Source of the DNA: Salivita marina
GTDB lineage: Bacteria; Pseudomonadota; Gammaproteobacteria; Pseudomonadales; Azotimanducaceae
DNA length: 64,000 nt
Reading direction: 5' to 3'
Assembly: GCA_038144425.1 (NCBI GenBank)
Contig: JAYQNS010000004.1
Coordinates: 558,001-622,000, forward strand
The position numbers and the translations under genes were made by a program. Below the pieces are notes generated by a model that was given only the letters and a program-made list of their open reading frames with translations, was not told the origin of the DNA and made no database searches. Of the stretch, positions 27,926 to 36,455 are shown piece by piece. Positions within the stretch are counted from its first letter, which is position 1, and each line of letters opens with the position of its first letter.

Positions 27926-28540
27926 CTAGGCGCCCTTCGCAACCACCACCATGGCGGCCCGAAGGAGCCGGCCATTCAACGAGTAGCCTTTCTGCAGCAC
28001 GTCCACCACGGAGTTCGGCGCCGCGTCGGGGGCCTCGATCATGGCCATGGCCTGGTGCTGCTCCGGATCGAAAGGCTCACCATGGGGATCGATGGGCGTA
28101 ATACCCACCTTGCCGAAGGTGTCGAGGAAAAGCCGATGGCACAGGGAGACCCCCTCTGCCATGGCCTTGGTGTCCTCCCCTTCCGTGAGGGCCCCGGCCG
28201 CTTCCACGGCCTTCTCAATGCTGTCGAGCACGGGCAAGAGCTCGCCGGCGAACTTCTCAAGGGCGAACTTATGGGCTTGCTCCACATCCCGCGCCGCCCG
28301 GCGACGGATATTCTCAGCCTCCGCCTGGGCCCGCAGGGCTAGATCCCGGAAACTGGCGGCCTCCTCCTGAGCCTGCAGCAGCGCCGGGTCCACTCCGTCG
28401 ATCGGCTCCGGGACCTCAGGAGCCCCCGCTTCGGCGACGCCGTCCCCGGCTGCCTTGGCGATATCTTCGTAAGCCTTCGCCGATGCCCCTGCCCGGCCGT
28501 CGCCGCCGTCCTGCTCCCGGTCCCCTGCCTCGTTCGTCAT
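27926..28540 (-). CDS. grpE: Nucleotide exchange factor GrpE
   Basis: GrpE releases ADP from DnaK. It has the long N-terminal coiled coil (ALRAQAEAENIRRRAARDVEQAHKF, cited in two parts: residues about 70-95) and the C-terminal beta domain ending with VDVLQKGYSLNGRLLR and MVVVAKGA. ATG at 28540 is favoured over the GTG two codons earlier, because an AAGGA lies 9 nt before it. It is preceded by a strong sigma-32 promoter. Confidence 0.96.
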   Translation of the reverse strand: MTNEAGDREQDGGDGRAGASAKAYEDIAKAAGDGVAEAGAPEVPEPIDGVDPALLQAQEEAASFRDLALRAQAEAENIRRRAARDVEQAHKFALEKFAGELLPVLDSIEKAVEAAGALTEGEDTKAMAEGVSLCHRLFLDTFGKVGITPIDPHGEPFDPEQHQAMAMIEAPDAAPNSVVDVLQKGYSLNGRLLRAAMVVVAKGA

Positions 28541-28616
28541 GATCACTCGTCCTTTCCTTCGAATGCGTGAAGGCCCCAGGGAACGCGCGGGGCGCGACGC
28601 CTACGGCAAAGCAGCG

Positions 28617-28645
28617 ATATGGGGACAGGGAGGGAAGGCTTCAAG
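28617..28645 (-). promoter_or_regulatory. Sigma-32 promoter of grpE
   Basis: On the minus strand CTTGAA (-35) and CCCCATAT (-10) both match the heat-shock consensus fully, with a 15-bp spacer. It lies in the hrcA-grpE gap, about 77 bp before the grpE start. No CIRCE repeat (TTAGCACTC-N9-GAGTGCTAA) accompanies it. Confidence 0.8.
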
Positions 28646-28663
28646 GGCTTGGACGCCCCTTCC

Positions 28664-29755
28664 CTAAAGCTGGTGACGAAGCGCCGCGCTGAGGAGCCGA
28701 GCTGTCGCGTCGACCACAGGGATCACCCGCTGGTAAGCCATGCGGGTTGGCCCAATCACGCCGAGGACCCCCGCTGCCTGACCGTCGACGTCGTAGGAGG
28801 CGGTGACCATGGAGTAATCCAAAAAGGGCTTATAACCCGACTCGTCGCCAATAAAGAGGTGCACGCCTTCGGCGTCGAAGCTGCGATCCAGAAGGCGCAG
28901 CACATCTCGCTTGCGGCCGAAAGCGTCGAAGAGGCCCCGTACCGTATCCATATCATCCCCGGACACGAAGTTAAGGAGATTCCCCTCCCCAGCCACCACG
29001 TAATCCCCGTCCTGACCCAGAGGGCCATCATCGAAGGCGTCGGCGGCGACCTGGAGCATTTCCGTAAGCAGCGTGTTTAGGCGGCTTTTGTCTGCCTCCA
29101 TGCTGGCCAAGAGCGTGCTCCGGAGCGCCGCGACGGAGGCGCCGGCACAGTGGCTGTTGATGAAGTTCGCCGCCTGCTGGAGCTCTTCCCGCTCGAAGGG
29201 CCGAGGGCAGCTGATAATGCGGTTTTCCACTTCGTAGTCATTGACCACGAGCACCACCAAGACGCGCTCTCCCGAGAGGGGCAGGAATTCCACCTGCCGT
29301 AAGGTCGTTATCTCCCGCCGCGGAAGCGTCACCACACCAGCCATGCGAGTAATGCCGGACAGGAGGGAGGAGGCCGTGGCCACGAGCTCCTTAGGGCTCT
29401 GCTCAGTCTTCAGCTCATGCTGAATCAAGGACAGGGCGTCCGACCCCAGGGGTTGCACCTGAATCAAAGAATCAACAAAGAAACGCAGCCCCTGAGCCGT
29501 GGGCACCTTCCCCGCAGAAGTGTGAGGGGACGTCACGAGCCCCATGGCCTCGAGGTCCGCCATGACATTTCGCACGGTGGCCGAGGAAATTTTCAGCGCC
29601 GATTCCGTCGCCAGCTGCTTGGAAGAGACGGGCGCACCCTTTTCAATGTAGTGCTCGACCAACAGCTTCAGCAAGACATTGGCCCGCTCGGCGCGCGGAT
29701 CGGCGGTGCGGTCGTCTCGCTTCGCAGTCGCTTTGTCCATAGGGCGGGGAAACAT
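28664..29755 (-). CDS. hrcA: Heat-inducible transcription repressor HrcA
   Basis: HrcA represses groE and sometimes dnaK operons by binding CIRCE. The 363-residue protein has the N-terminal winged helix (LLVEHYIEKGAPVSSKQLA, SSATVRNVMADLE, TSPHTSAGKVPT) and the conserved C-terminal blocks (FIGDESG, GVIGPTRMAYQRVIPVV). It is immediately upstream of grpE on the same strand. HrcA is less common in gammaproteobacteria than sigma-32. Its targets are probably elsewhere, as no CIRCE was found here. Confidence 0.96.
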   Translation of the reverse strand: MFPRPMDKATAKRDDRTADPRAERANVLLKLLVEHYIEKGAPVSSKQLATESALKISSATVRNVMADLEAMGLVTSPHTSAGKVPTAQGLRFFVDSLIQVQPLGSDALSLIQHELKTEQSPKELVATASSLLSGITRMAGVVTLPRREITTLRQVEFLPLSGERVLVVLVVNDYEVENRIISCPRPFEREELQQAANFINSHCAGASVAALRSTLLASMEADKSRLNTLLTEMLQVAADAFDDGPLGQDGDYVVAGEGNLLNFVSGDDMDTVRGLFDAFGRKRDVLRLLDRSFDAEGVHLFIGDESGYKPFLDYSMVTASYDVDGQAAGVLGVIGPTRMAYQRVIPVVDATARLLSAALRHQL

Positions 29756-29899
29756 GAGTTGGGGACACGCAATAGGGTTTACCGAAGTCCGGCACGAAGC
29801 GCAATGGCTCCCGTCCGGCAGGCCCCGCCCTTGCCCCGCTTTCGGCGCCAGCGCACACTACGGGCCGCCGCAGGGCCCGCGGCGCCCGGGAGCTTATGC

Positions 29900-31557
29900 A
29901 TGCTCTGTCACCTTGAAATTCAAGACTTTGCGATCGTCGATGCCCTCACTGTCACCTTCGAGGCGGGCTTCACGACGATTACCGGGGAAACGGGCGCCGG
30001 AAAATCCATCATGCTCGATGCGCTGGGCCTTGTGCTCGGCGATCGGGCCCAGGGCCGACTGGTGCGGGAAGGCCGGCCCAGCGCGCAGCTCGCCGCGGAA
30101 TTTTCCGTGGCCGCCATTCCCAAGGCTCAGGCGTGGCTTGATGACCAAAGCCTCCAGGATCCGGACGACCCGGAACGGTGCCTGCTTCGCCGCACGCTGA
30201 CGGAGGACGGCCGCTCCCGAGCCTATATCAACGGTCGGACCGTCACCTTGGGGGAGCTCCGGGCCCTCTCCGAGCTACTCATCGACATCCACGCCCAGCA
30301 CGCTCACCAGTCCCTGCTGCGCCCGGCCATTCAGCGAGAGCAGCTCGATAGCTTCGGGCGACACGAGGCCCTCGCCGAGGCCGTGGCGAAGGCATTTGAA
30401 GCTTGTCAGGAAGCAACTCAGGAGCTTGAGCGGCTCCGCAGCGCCCAGGCTGAGCGTCAGGATCGGCAAGCGCTTCTGCGTTACCAGCTGGAGGAGTTTG
30501 ACACGCTGAACCCCCAGGTAGGGGAAGGCGCCACCCTCGAGCAGACCCAGCGGCGCCTAGCTCACGCCGAGGAAACGCTGCTGACCCTCCGGCAAAGCCA
30601 GAGCGCCCTGGTAGAAGAGGAGGGCGCCGTAGCAGACCAGCTTCGGCGCCTGGAGCACCAGCTTAGCCAGCTGCGGGACGAAGCCCCGGCCCTAACCTCG
30701 GCACAAAACCTGCTGGCGGAAGCGCGGGTGAACGTGGAGGAAGCGGCCGATGCGCTCCGGCGCTACGAAGACGGCCTCGACCCCGATCCGGAAGCGCTTG
30801 CAGAAGCAGAAAGCCGCTTGTCCGCACTCCACGACGCGGCCCGAAAGCATCGCGTAGACCTCGACGCCCTGCCGGCTCACCGCGAGGCGCTGGCCGAAGA
30901 ACTCGCCAGCCTCGACGCTGACGACGGTGCCCTTGAGCAGCTCAGCGCTGCCCAGGCCGCTCTGGCTCAAGCCCTCGGAGACGCCGCGACGCGCCTTTCG
31001 AAGGCGCGCAGCACGGCTGCGAGGGCCTTAGAGAAGGCAGTCAGCGGGGAGCTGCAGCGCCTAGGAATGAAGGCCGCCAGCTTCGTCGTCGCCCTTCCGG
31101 CGATGGAAGCGCCGGGACGCCACGGTCAGGAGGGCATCGAGTTCCAGATTGCCACCCGGAAGGGCGCTACCCCCGGGGCCCTGGGGCAGATTGCCTCTGG
31201 GGGGAGCTTTCCCGCATCTCCCTGGCTATTTTAGTGGTTACCGCCGCTTCAGCGCAGACCCCGTCCCTGGTACTGGACGAAGCGGACGTGGGCATTGGTG
31301 GCGGCACGGCAGAAATTGTAGGCCAACTCCTGAAAACCCTGGGTGCCCATACCCAGGTGCTGGCGGTCACGCACCAGCCCCAAGTGGCAGCGCGGGGCAG
31401 CCATCATCTGCGGGTACGCCAGGCGGGCACCGAGGCCGCCATCGAAGTGCTCAGCGAAGAAGAGCGCATCGAAGAACTGGCCCGCATGCTTGGGGGCCTC
31501 AAAATCACCGCTCAAACCCGCGCCCACGCCGCGGAAATGCGGGCCCAGGGTTCGTGA
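29900..31557 (+). pseudogene. recN: DNA repair protein RecN, interrupted by a -1 frameshift
   Basis: RecN is an SMC-like ATPase for double-strand break repair. The first part begins MLCHLEIQDFAIVDALTVTF with Walker A GETGAGKS, followed by long coiled coils (to about residue 430). After QIASGG the frame becomes SFPASPWLF and stops at 31234. Adding one G to the six-G run at 31199-31204 restores GGELSRISLAILVVTAAS and joins the downstream frame with Walker B SLVLDEADVGIGGG and THQPQVAARG. The restored length, about 550 residues, is the family norm. Either a real loss, a sequence error or frameshift expression; error seems the most likely. Confidence 0.9.
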
Positions 31558-31609
31558 CCCGGAAGGCCCAAGGCCGTATCATCGGCGCCTTCGCTTTGGG
31601 CCCAAATCT

Positions 31610-32038
31610 ATGACACGCGCCTTACTAATCGCCGGCCTTATGGTCGCCCTTGCTGGCTGCAGCCTGCCGGACCCCCGGGATTTCCGCTTCCCCGGGGTGT
31701 ACCGCGTGACCGTGCAGCAGGGAAATGTTATCACTCAGGACATGGTGGACCGGCTTAAGCCCGGCATGACGGGGCGGCAGGTGCGTTTCATCATGGGCGA
31801 GCCGGTCATCAGCAATACCTTCCGCCCCGACCGTTGGGATTACGTCTACACCGTCCAGCCCGGTGGCGGAGAGCGGCTGGCCCAGCGCCTCACGCTCTAC
31901 TTTGAAGCCGACGCCCTCGTAGGCTTCGAGGGGGACTTCATCCCGACGGCCATCGCAGATGCGCAAAATGCGGAGCAAGCTCCAGGCGCCGCCTTGCCGG
32001 GCAGCCTAGAAACCCGCGAGGCCGAACCGGACGCTTAG
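31610..32038 (+). CDS. bamE: Outer membrane protein assembly factor BamE
   Basis: BamE (SmpA/OmlA) is a lipoprotein of the Bam complex that inserts beta-barrels in the outer membrane. The 142-residue protein has a lipoprotein signal with lipobox LAGC (Cys near residue 17), then GNVITQDMVDRLKPGMTGRQV, the MGEPV motif and RWDYVYTVQPGG. The C-terminal 25 residues are a low-complexity tail. It is next to recN and ratA/ratB as in other gammaproteobacteria. Its stop overlaps the ratB stop by 4 bp. Confidence 0.95.
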   Translation: MTRALLIAGLMVALAGCSLPDPRDFRFPGVYRVTVQQGNVITQDMVDRLKPGMTGRQVRFIMGEPVISNTFRPDRWDYVYTVQPGGGERLAQRLTLYFEADALVGFEGDFIPTAIADAQNAEQAPGAALPGSLETREAEPDA

Positions 32039-32289
32039 CGCGCGGCCCGGGCTCGGCGCTGGGCTTTGGGATCGAGCAAAAGAGGCCGATGGCTTTCGAC
32101 CTGATCTCCGTCCTTCAGGAGCCAGTCTAGCGTCACCGCCTCCCCGAATATCCCCACCAGGGCCTCGTCCGTGGCTGGCCATCCTACCGCTCTTAGCGCA
32201 TCCCGCACGGTCGCCCCAAGGGGCAAGGTGAGACGGTGAATTTCGCTTTTGCGCGGCTCAGGGACGGACACCAGCGTGATATGGATCAT
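32035..32289 (-). CDS. ratB: RnfH/RatB-family ubiquitin-like protein
   Basis: An 84-residue member of the UPF0125/RnfH family with a beta-grasp fold; its cellular role is unclear. Family features are LTLPLGATVRDALRAVGW and the VGIFGEAVTLDWLLKDGDQVE segment ending in RPLLLDPKAQRR. I start it at ATG 32289, which overlaps the ratA stop (ATGA); the nine extra upstream residues lie within ratA and are not needed. Confidence 0.9.
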   Translation of the reverse strand: MIHITLVSVPEPRKSEIHRLTLPLGATVRDALRAVGWPATDEALVGIFGEAVTLDWLLKDGDQVESHRPLLLDPKAQRRARAAR

Positions 32290-32717
32290 CCGTAAAGGGC
32301 CTTCGCCCGCTGGCAAAAGGCCTCCACTAGCGTATCCGCGCTGCTGTTAAGCAGGGCGCCTAGGGCCGCCGTAGCCAGCCGCCCCCGATATTCAAAGGTG
32401 AGGGTCAGGCTAATCTTACAGGCATCCTCCGTCAGAGCCTTAAAGTTCCAATCACCGGTAAAGGTGGTGAAGCGACCATCGACCAGCTCCAGACGCATGG
32501 CGGTGACGGGGGCGAGCGTATTGCGCGTGGTAAAACGGTGCTCAACCCCGCCGCGCTTCAAGCGGAGGGAAGCTTCGATGAGCGCATCCGTTTCAGCCAG
32601 CACTTCGGCGCCGGCGCACCAGGGCACAAACTCCGGGTAGCGCCGCACGTCATTTACGAGGGCGAACATGCGCTCCGCCGAGAAGGGCACGAGCGCACTG
32701 CGTTCGAGGGCCGCCAC
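32286..32717 (-). CDS. ratA: RatA-family START-like protein (coenzyme Q-binding/toxin family)
   Basis: The 143-residue protein has the SRPBCC/START fold of RatA and Coq10: FSAERMFALVNDVRRYPEFVPWC, then NTLAPVTAMRLELVDGRF and the C-terminal LVEAFCQRAKALYG. RatA was described in E. coli as inhibiting 70S assembly; relatives of the Coq10 type bind ubiquinone. The two cannot be separated here. It is coupled to ratB and lies across from bamE and near smpB, the conserved neighbourhood. Confidence 0.93.
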   Translation of the reverse strand: MAALERSALVPFSAERMFALVNDVRRYPEFVPWCAGAEVLAETDALIEASLRLKRGGVEHRFTTRNTLAPVTAMRLELVDGRFTTFTGDWNFKALTEDACKISLTLTFEYRGRLATAALGALLNSSADTLVEAFCQRAKALYG

Positions 32718-32720
32718 GCC

Positions 32721-34088
32721 TTAGACGGTCGAAATCACGGTGTAGACGAAGACCACCAGAACGCCCGCCGGCGCCACGAACCGACTCAGCACCTGCCACA
32801 GGGCGTAGCGACCGCCGTCAAAACCGAGCTGGCCCACCACCGTGCTCTTCGGCAGCACCCAGCCCACGAAGAGGGCAATCAACATCCCGCCCAGGGGCAG
32901 GAGGGTGTTATTGGCGAGGAAATCCACCGTGTCGAAAAAGTTCTTCCCGAAGAAAATCTGCACGTCGGCCCAGATGTTGAAGGAGAACACGGTGCCGAGC
33001 CCCAGGGCCCAGGAGATCACCCCGAGGGTGACGGCCACTCGGCCGCGCTTCGCGTTGTAGTCCTCCACCAACCAAGCCAGCGCCGGCTCCGTGAGGGAGA
33101 TGGCGGAGGTGAGGGCCGCGAAGCTGACCAGCAAGAAGAAGACGCCGCCGAAGATGGCGCCAAAGGGCATCTGCCCAAAGGCCAGGGGCAAGGTCACGAA
33201 CATCAGTCCCGGGCCCTCCGCGGGGTTCAGCCCATTGGCGAAGACCAGGGGAAAAATCACTAAGCCCGCGGCCACGGCCACGAAGGTGTCTAGCAAGGCA
33301 ATGGTAAAGATGGTGGAGGTGATGGAGGCGTTCGAGGGCACGTAGGCGCCATAGGCCATAATCGCGCCCATCCCCAGGGACAAGGTGAAAAACGCCTGCC
33401 CCATGGCATCGAGCACCCCTTCCACACCGAGCCGTTCGGGATGGAAAGAGAACATGAAATCGAGGCCCTGGGCGAGGCCCCCGGAGGTCAGGGAGTAGCC
33501 GAGGAGCACGAGCAGCAGGAGCAGCAGCAGGGGCATAAACCAACGAATGGCGAGCTCTAGTCCTCCGGACACCCCCCGAGCCACGATGAATATAGTCACG
33601 GCCATGAACGCCGTTTGGAGCCCAATCATGAGCAGCGGATCCGCGAGCAGCCCATCAAAGGCCGCGGAGGCTGCCTCCCCCGTAGTGCCCTGGAAGGTAC
33701 CGGCGCTAACCTCGAAAAGGTAATAAAGAGACCAGCCCGCAATCACGCCGTAGAAGGACAGGATCAAAAAGCCAGCGGCCACCCCCATCCAGCCAATCAA
33801 TGTCCAAGCCGGGGAGGCATCGGAAAGCTTGACCAGCTGGCGCATGGAGTTGATGGGGCTTTGCCGAGTTTCCCGCCCCATCAGCACTTCGGCCATCATG
33901 ATGGGGATACCGATGAGGAAGATGCAGGCTAGGTAGACCAGAATGAAGGCGCCGCCGCCGTTCTCCCCGGCCATATAGGGGAACTTCCAAATGTTGCCGA
34001 GGCCCACCGCCGAGCCCGCCGCCGCTAGGATGAACATCCAGCGGCTGCTCCACATGCCGTGCTGAGAAGTATCGCCTCCGAGGGCCAT
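32721..34088 (-). CDS. Sodium-dependent transporter, NSS (SLC6/LeuT) family
   Basis: The 455-residue protein has about 11-12 membrane segments. It carries the NSS signature in the first helix (AAAGSAVGLGNIWKFPYMAGENGGGAF), here at residues about 18-44, and the GMGAIMAYGAYVPSNASI segment that contributes to the sodium and substrate site. It likely imports an amino acid with sodium in the inner membrane; the substrate cannot be named. Start ATG at 34088 is chosen because the upstream extension overlaps the divergent smpB gene and has no homology. Confidence 0.92.
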   Translation of the reverse strand: MALGGDTSQHGMWSSRWMFILAAAGSAVGLGNIWKFPYMAGENGGGAFILVYLACIFLIGIPIMMAEVLMGRETRQSPINSMRQLVKLSDASPAWTLIGWMGVAAGFLILSFYGVIAGWSLYYLFEVSAGTFQGTTGEAASAAFDGLLADPLLMIGLQTAFMAVTIFIVARGVSGGLELAIRWFMPLLLLLLLVLLGYSLTSGGLAQGLDFMFSFHPERLGVEGVLDAMGQAFFTLSLGMGAIMAYGAYVPSNASITSTIFTIALLDTFVAVAAGLVIFPLVFANGLNPAEGPGLMFVTLPLAFGQMPFGAIFGGVFFLLVSFAALTSAISLTEPALAWLVEDYNAKRGRVAVTLGVISWALGLGTVFSFNIWADVQIFFGKNFFDTVDFLANNTLLPLGGMLIALFVGWVLPKSTVVGQLGFDGGRYALWQVLSRFVAPAGVLVVFVYTVISTV

Positions 34089-34209
34089 GGCACCTGCCTT
34101 TTTGCTGAGGGCTCCCGCGGGAGCAACGCGAAAGATTGTGCGGGGTTTCGCACCCCCTCTCAAGGGAAGACCGCAGCGCTTTACCTTGGGGAGGCGTATA
34201 CTCCTTCCC

Positions 34210-34692
34210 ATGAGCGGGAAGAAGAAAAAATCCCCTGGGGGCAGCACCATTGCGCTCAACCGGCGGGCGAAGTTCGACTACCATCTCGAGGAGCGCTTCG
34301 AGGCGGGGATTGCCCTTGAAGGCTGGGAGGTTAAATCCCTCCGAGAGGGGCGGGGCCAGCTGGTCGAGTCGTATGTTCTGCTTCAAAACGGCGAGGCTTG
34401 GCTTCTCGGCGCCCGCATCAACCCGAGTACGAGCACCTGCACCCATGAGATCGCCCGCCCCGACCGCCAGCGCAAGCTTCTGCTCCACCGAAAGGAGCTC
34501 GCACGCATCCACGGCGCGGTCAGCGCCAAGGGCTACACCTGCGTCGCTACCAGCCTCTACTGGAAGGGCCCCCTAGCCAAGGCCGAAATCGCCTTGGCCA
34601 AGGGTAAGCGGGAATTCGATAAGCGGCAGGATAAGAAAGACCATGACTGGCAGCGGGAAAAAGCCCGCATCATGAAGGCCCACAACGGCTGA
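34210..34692 (+). CDS. smpB: SsrA-binding protein SmpB
   Basis: SmpB binds tmRNA and places it in stalled ribosomes. The 160-residue protein has the OB-fold core with NRRAKFDYHLEERFEAGI, LEGWEVKSLREGR and RIHGAVSAKGYTCV. The C-terminal tail (KGKREFDKRQDKKDHDWQRE) is basic. A TATACT element ends 7 nt before the ATG and no clear ribosome binding site is visible, so the message may have a very short or no leader. tmRNA follows 79 bp downstream. Confidence 0.97.
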   Translation: MSGKKKKSPGGSTIALNRRAKFDYHLEERFEAGIALEGWEVKSLREGRGQLVESYVLLQNGEAWLLGARINPSTSTCTHEIARPDRQRKLLLHRKELARIHGAVSAKGYTCVATSLYWKGPLAKAEIALAKGKREFDKRQDKKDHDWQREKARIMKAHNG

Positions 34693-34771
34693 GCGGTCTA
34701 CCCAGCTCCCTCACCTTACTCTCCCTCGCCTATGCTATGCTCTACCCCTGGCTGGGGTTTCGGCCAGCTTT

Positions 34772-35131
34772 GGGGGCGACCTGGCTTCGACGTCGGGGAG
34801 GAGGCCCTAGGTGCATGCCGAGAGGGTAGACACTCTCGTTAATCAAAGCCTACAAAAAATATAGTTGCCAACGACGACAACTACGCTCTCGCAGCCTAAG
34901 CGGCTGTGAGCCCCACGGAACGCCTGCCTATGGGCTAAGTCCTGGGGTCGCTAAACATAGGCTCGCGGTGCGGTCTGGACCGAGGCCAAGTCGTTAAAAC
35001 TTATCGGGATCGCGTCTTCCAAGCCTGTCCGTTGGCGTGGGGGCCGTTAAACGAAATAACGCGACTAAGCATGTGACGAGCCGAAGGCTGAATACTGGCG
35101 GACGCGGGTTCGATTCCCGCCGCCTCCACCA
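34772..35131 (+). ncRNA. ssrA: Transfer-messenger RNA (tmRNA)
   Basis: The 360-nt gene has a tRNA-like end: 5' GGGGGCG pairs with CGCCTCC before an encoded ACCA, and the T-arm is GCGGGTTCGATTCCCGC. The mRNA-like part resumes at GCC 34867 and encodes ANDDNYALAA before TAA at 34897-34899. This tag is common in Pseudomonas-like gammaproteobacteria and differs by one residue from E. coli. It is downstream of smpB. Confidence 0.97.
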
Positions 35132-35137
35132 AATCCC

Positions 35138-35167
35138 TGAGCATGGCGCTCGCCACGCTCATTTTTT
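35138..35167 (+). terminator. Rho-independent terminator of ssrA
   Basis: TGAGC and GCTCA form the outer stem and TGGCG/CGCCA the inner, followed by six U. The stop codon of the convergent PNPOx-like gene lies within it. Confidence 0.87.
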
Positions 35168-35754
35168 CACTTCGTGAGGCTGGGGCGGCAGCACATCGGC
35201 CACAACCTCCAGCGCCTTCCAATCGGCGGGCGCCGTTTCGCGATCATCCCCAGGCACATGCTTCGACTGACCCCGCTTTTCCATGGGGTGGATGTACCGC
35301 GGGCAATTAATCCAGGCGCTCTGAATGGTCACTTCCACGGCAAGCCCCACGTCTTTCCAACGGCTCAGCACAGCGGGATCGCGAACCAACTTAGCGACGC
35401 CATGAATTCGCACACGGTGGGGGGTCACCGCGTTGATGAACAAGAGTCCCACCTTACCGTGATCGGCAATATTGCCCATGGACAGCCACATCCCGTTGCC
35501 ATCAAAACAGGGAAAGCGCAGCGTCTTCGGATCGTCAACCTTCACAAAGCCCGTATCGCCCCCTTATAGGAAACGGTGGGGAAGCCATCGGCGCCCAAGG
35601 TCGACAGGAAAAAGTGATCCTGCTGCTCTATAAACGCCTGGGCCTCGGCATCGAGCTCGGAACGAACGATCAGCGTTTCGAGGCGATCGGCCAGCGCCGT
35701 CGACTCAAACTCACTTTGCAGAGCGCGGTGGCCTGGTTGGTAAAAGTGCGCCAT
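35159..35754 (-). pseudogene. Pyridoxamine 5'-phosphate oxidase-family protein, frameshifted
   Basis: Two frames make one PNPOx-like flavin-binding split-barrel protein of about 198 residues. The N-terminal part (from 35754) contains FIEQQDHFFLSTLGADGFPTV and fails after SYKG. The C-terminal part continues TGFVKVDDPKTL and includes DGNGMWLSMGNIADHGKVGLLF. One extra G in the minus-strand G-run (plus-strand C-run 35560-35564) restores SYKGGDTGFV. The family includes FMN or heme-utilisation proteins; the substrate is unknown. Sequence error or recent mutation are both possible. Confidence 0.85.
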
Positions 35755-35792
35755 AACCGATTTTCCTTGTCCTTTGAGGAAACCCGGGCGCT

Positions 35793-36455
35793 ATGATGAG
35801 GGCCTTAGAGGGGCTTCGCCAGAAAAACGGGACTCGAGAAAAGGCGGAAGACGGGGAGAGAGGAACGAAAGGCTATCTAGGGCCCCTCGGGCTTTTAGCC
35901 CTGGGGCTCTGTGTTGCGTCGGGGAGCTCCCTAGCGGGAAGCGACCCCGCCGTTTTGGATTACGAACGCCTCACGCGCTACACCGCGCGCGTGTCGTTTC
36001 TGTTTTTTCTCCCCGTATTTACCCTTAGCGCACTGAATCATTTCCTGCGCCACCCGGCAGTGCTCGCCCTGCGACCGCGGCGTCGCCAACTCGGCATCAC
36101 CTTTGGGATCGCCCATCTATGTCATTTCGGAGCGATTTTGCTTTTTCACCGGCACCAGGGAACCTGGTTTACCGCAGAGGATAGCGCTGCGCTCTTCATC
36201 TACGCCCTACTGGGCGTCCAAGTGGCCACCTCAAACACGCCTGCGGCCCGCGCCCTCGGGACACTGTGGCGCCCTACCCACTGGGTGGCGAGCTACGCGC
36301 TCTTTGTGGGCTTTTTTACGACCTACCTAGGACGGCTCCAGGCGTCCGGCGCGCTCGTCTACCTCCTGCTTTTCAGTCTCGCTAGCGCTGCCTGGGCCCT
36401 CCGCCTCGCCGCCTTCTTTTCAAAGCGCCGCGCCCGGCCTTTGGAAGCGAGCTAG
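35793..36455 (+). CDS. Multi-pass membrane protein, ferric-reductase-like
   Basis: The 220-residue protein has five to six membrane segments. Histidines in IAHLCHFGAILLFHRHQ and in RPTHWVASYALFVGFF are spaced like heme-ligating histidines of ferric-reductase-like/MsrQ-type proteins, following RRRQLGI. This is a weak structural resemblance, not a firm assignment. Its stop overlaps the stop of the next, convergent gene by 4 bp. No partner reductase lies next to it. Confidence 0.5.
   Translation: MMRALEGLRQKNGTREKAEDGERGTKGYLGPLGLLALGLCVASGSSLAGSDPAVLDYERLTRYTARVSFLFFLPVFTLSALNHFLRHPAVLALRPRRRQLGITFGIAHLCHFGAILLFHRHQGTWFTAEDSAALFIYALLGVQVATSNTPAARALGTLWRPTHWVASYALFVGFFTTYLGRLQASGALVYLLLFSLASAAWALRLAAFFSKRRARPLEAS

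Noticed and set aside
28541..28575. CIRCE-like half-sites before grpE (CACTC and GAATG)
   Set aside because: Spacing is 12 rather than 9 and the outer bases of both arms do not match.
31191..31215. Programmed -1 frameshifting in recN
   Set aside because: The zero-frame heptamer is T-GGG-GGG, which does not allow good re-pairing in the P site. Also no recN is known to use it; error or mutation is simpler.
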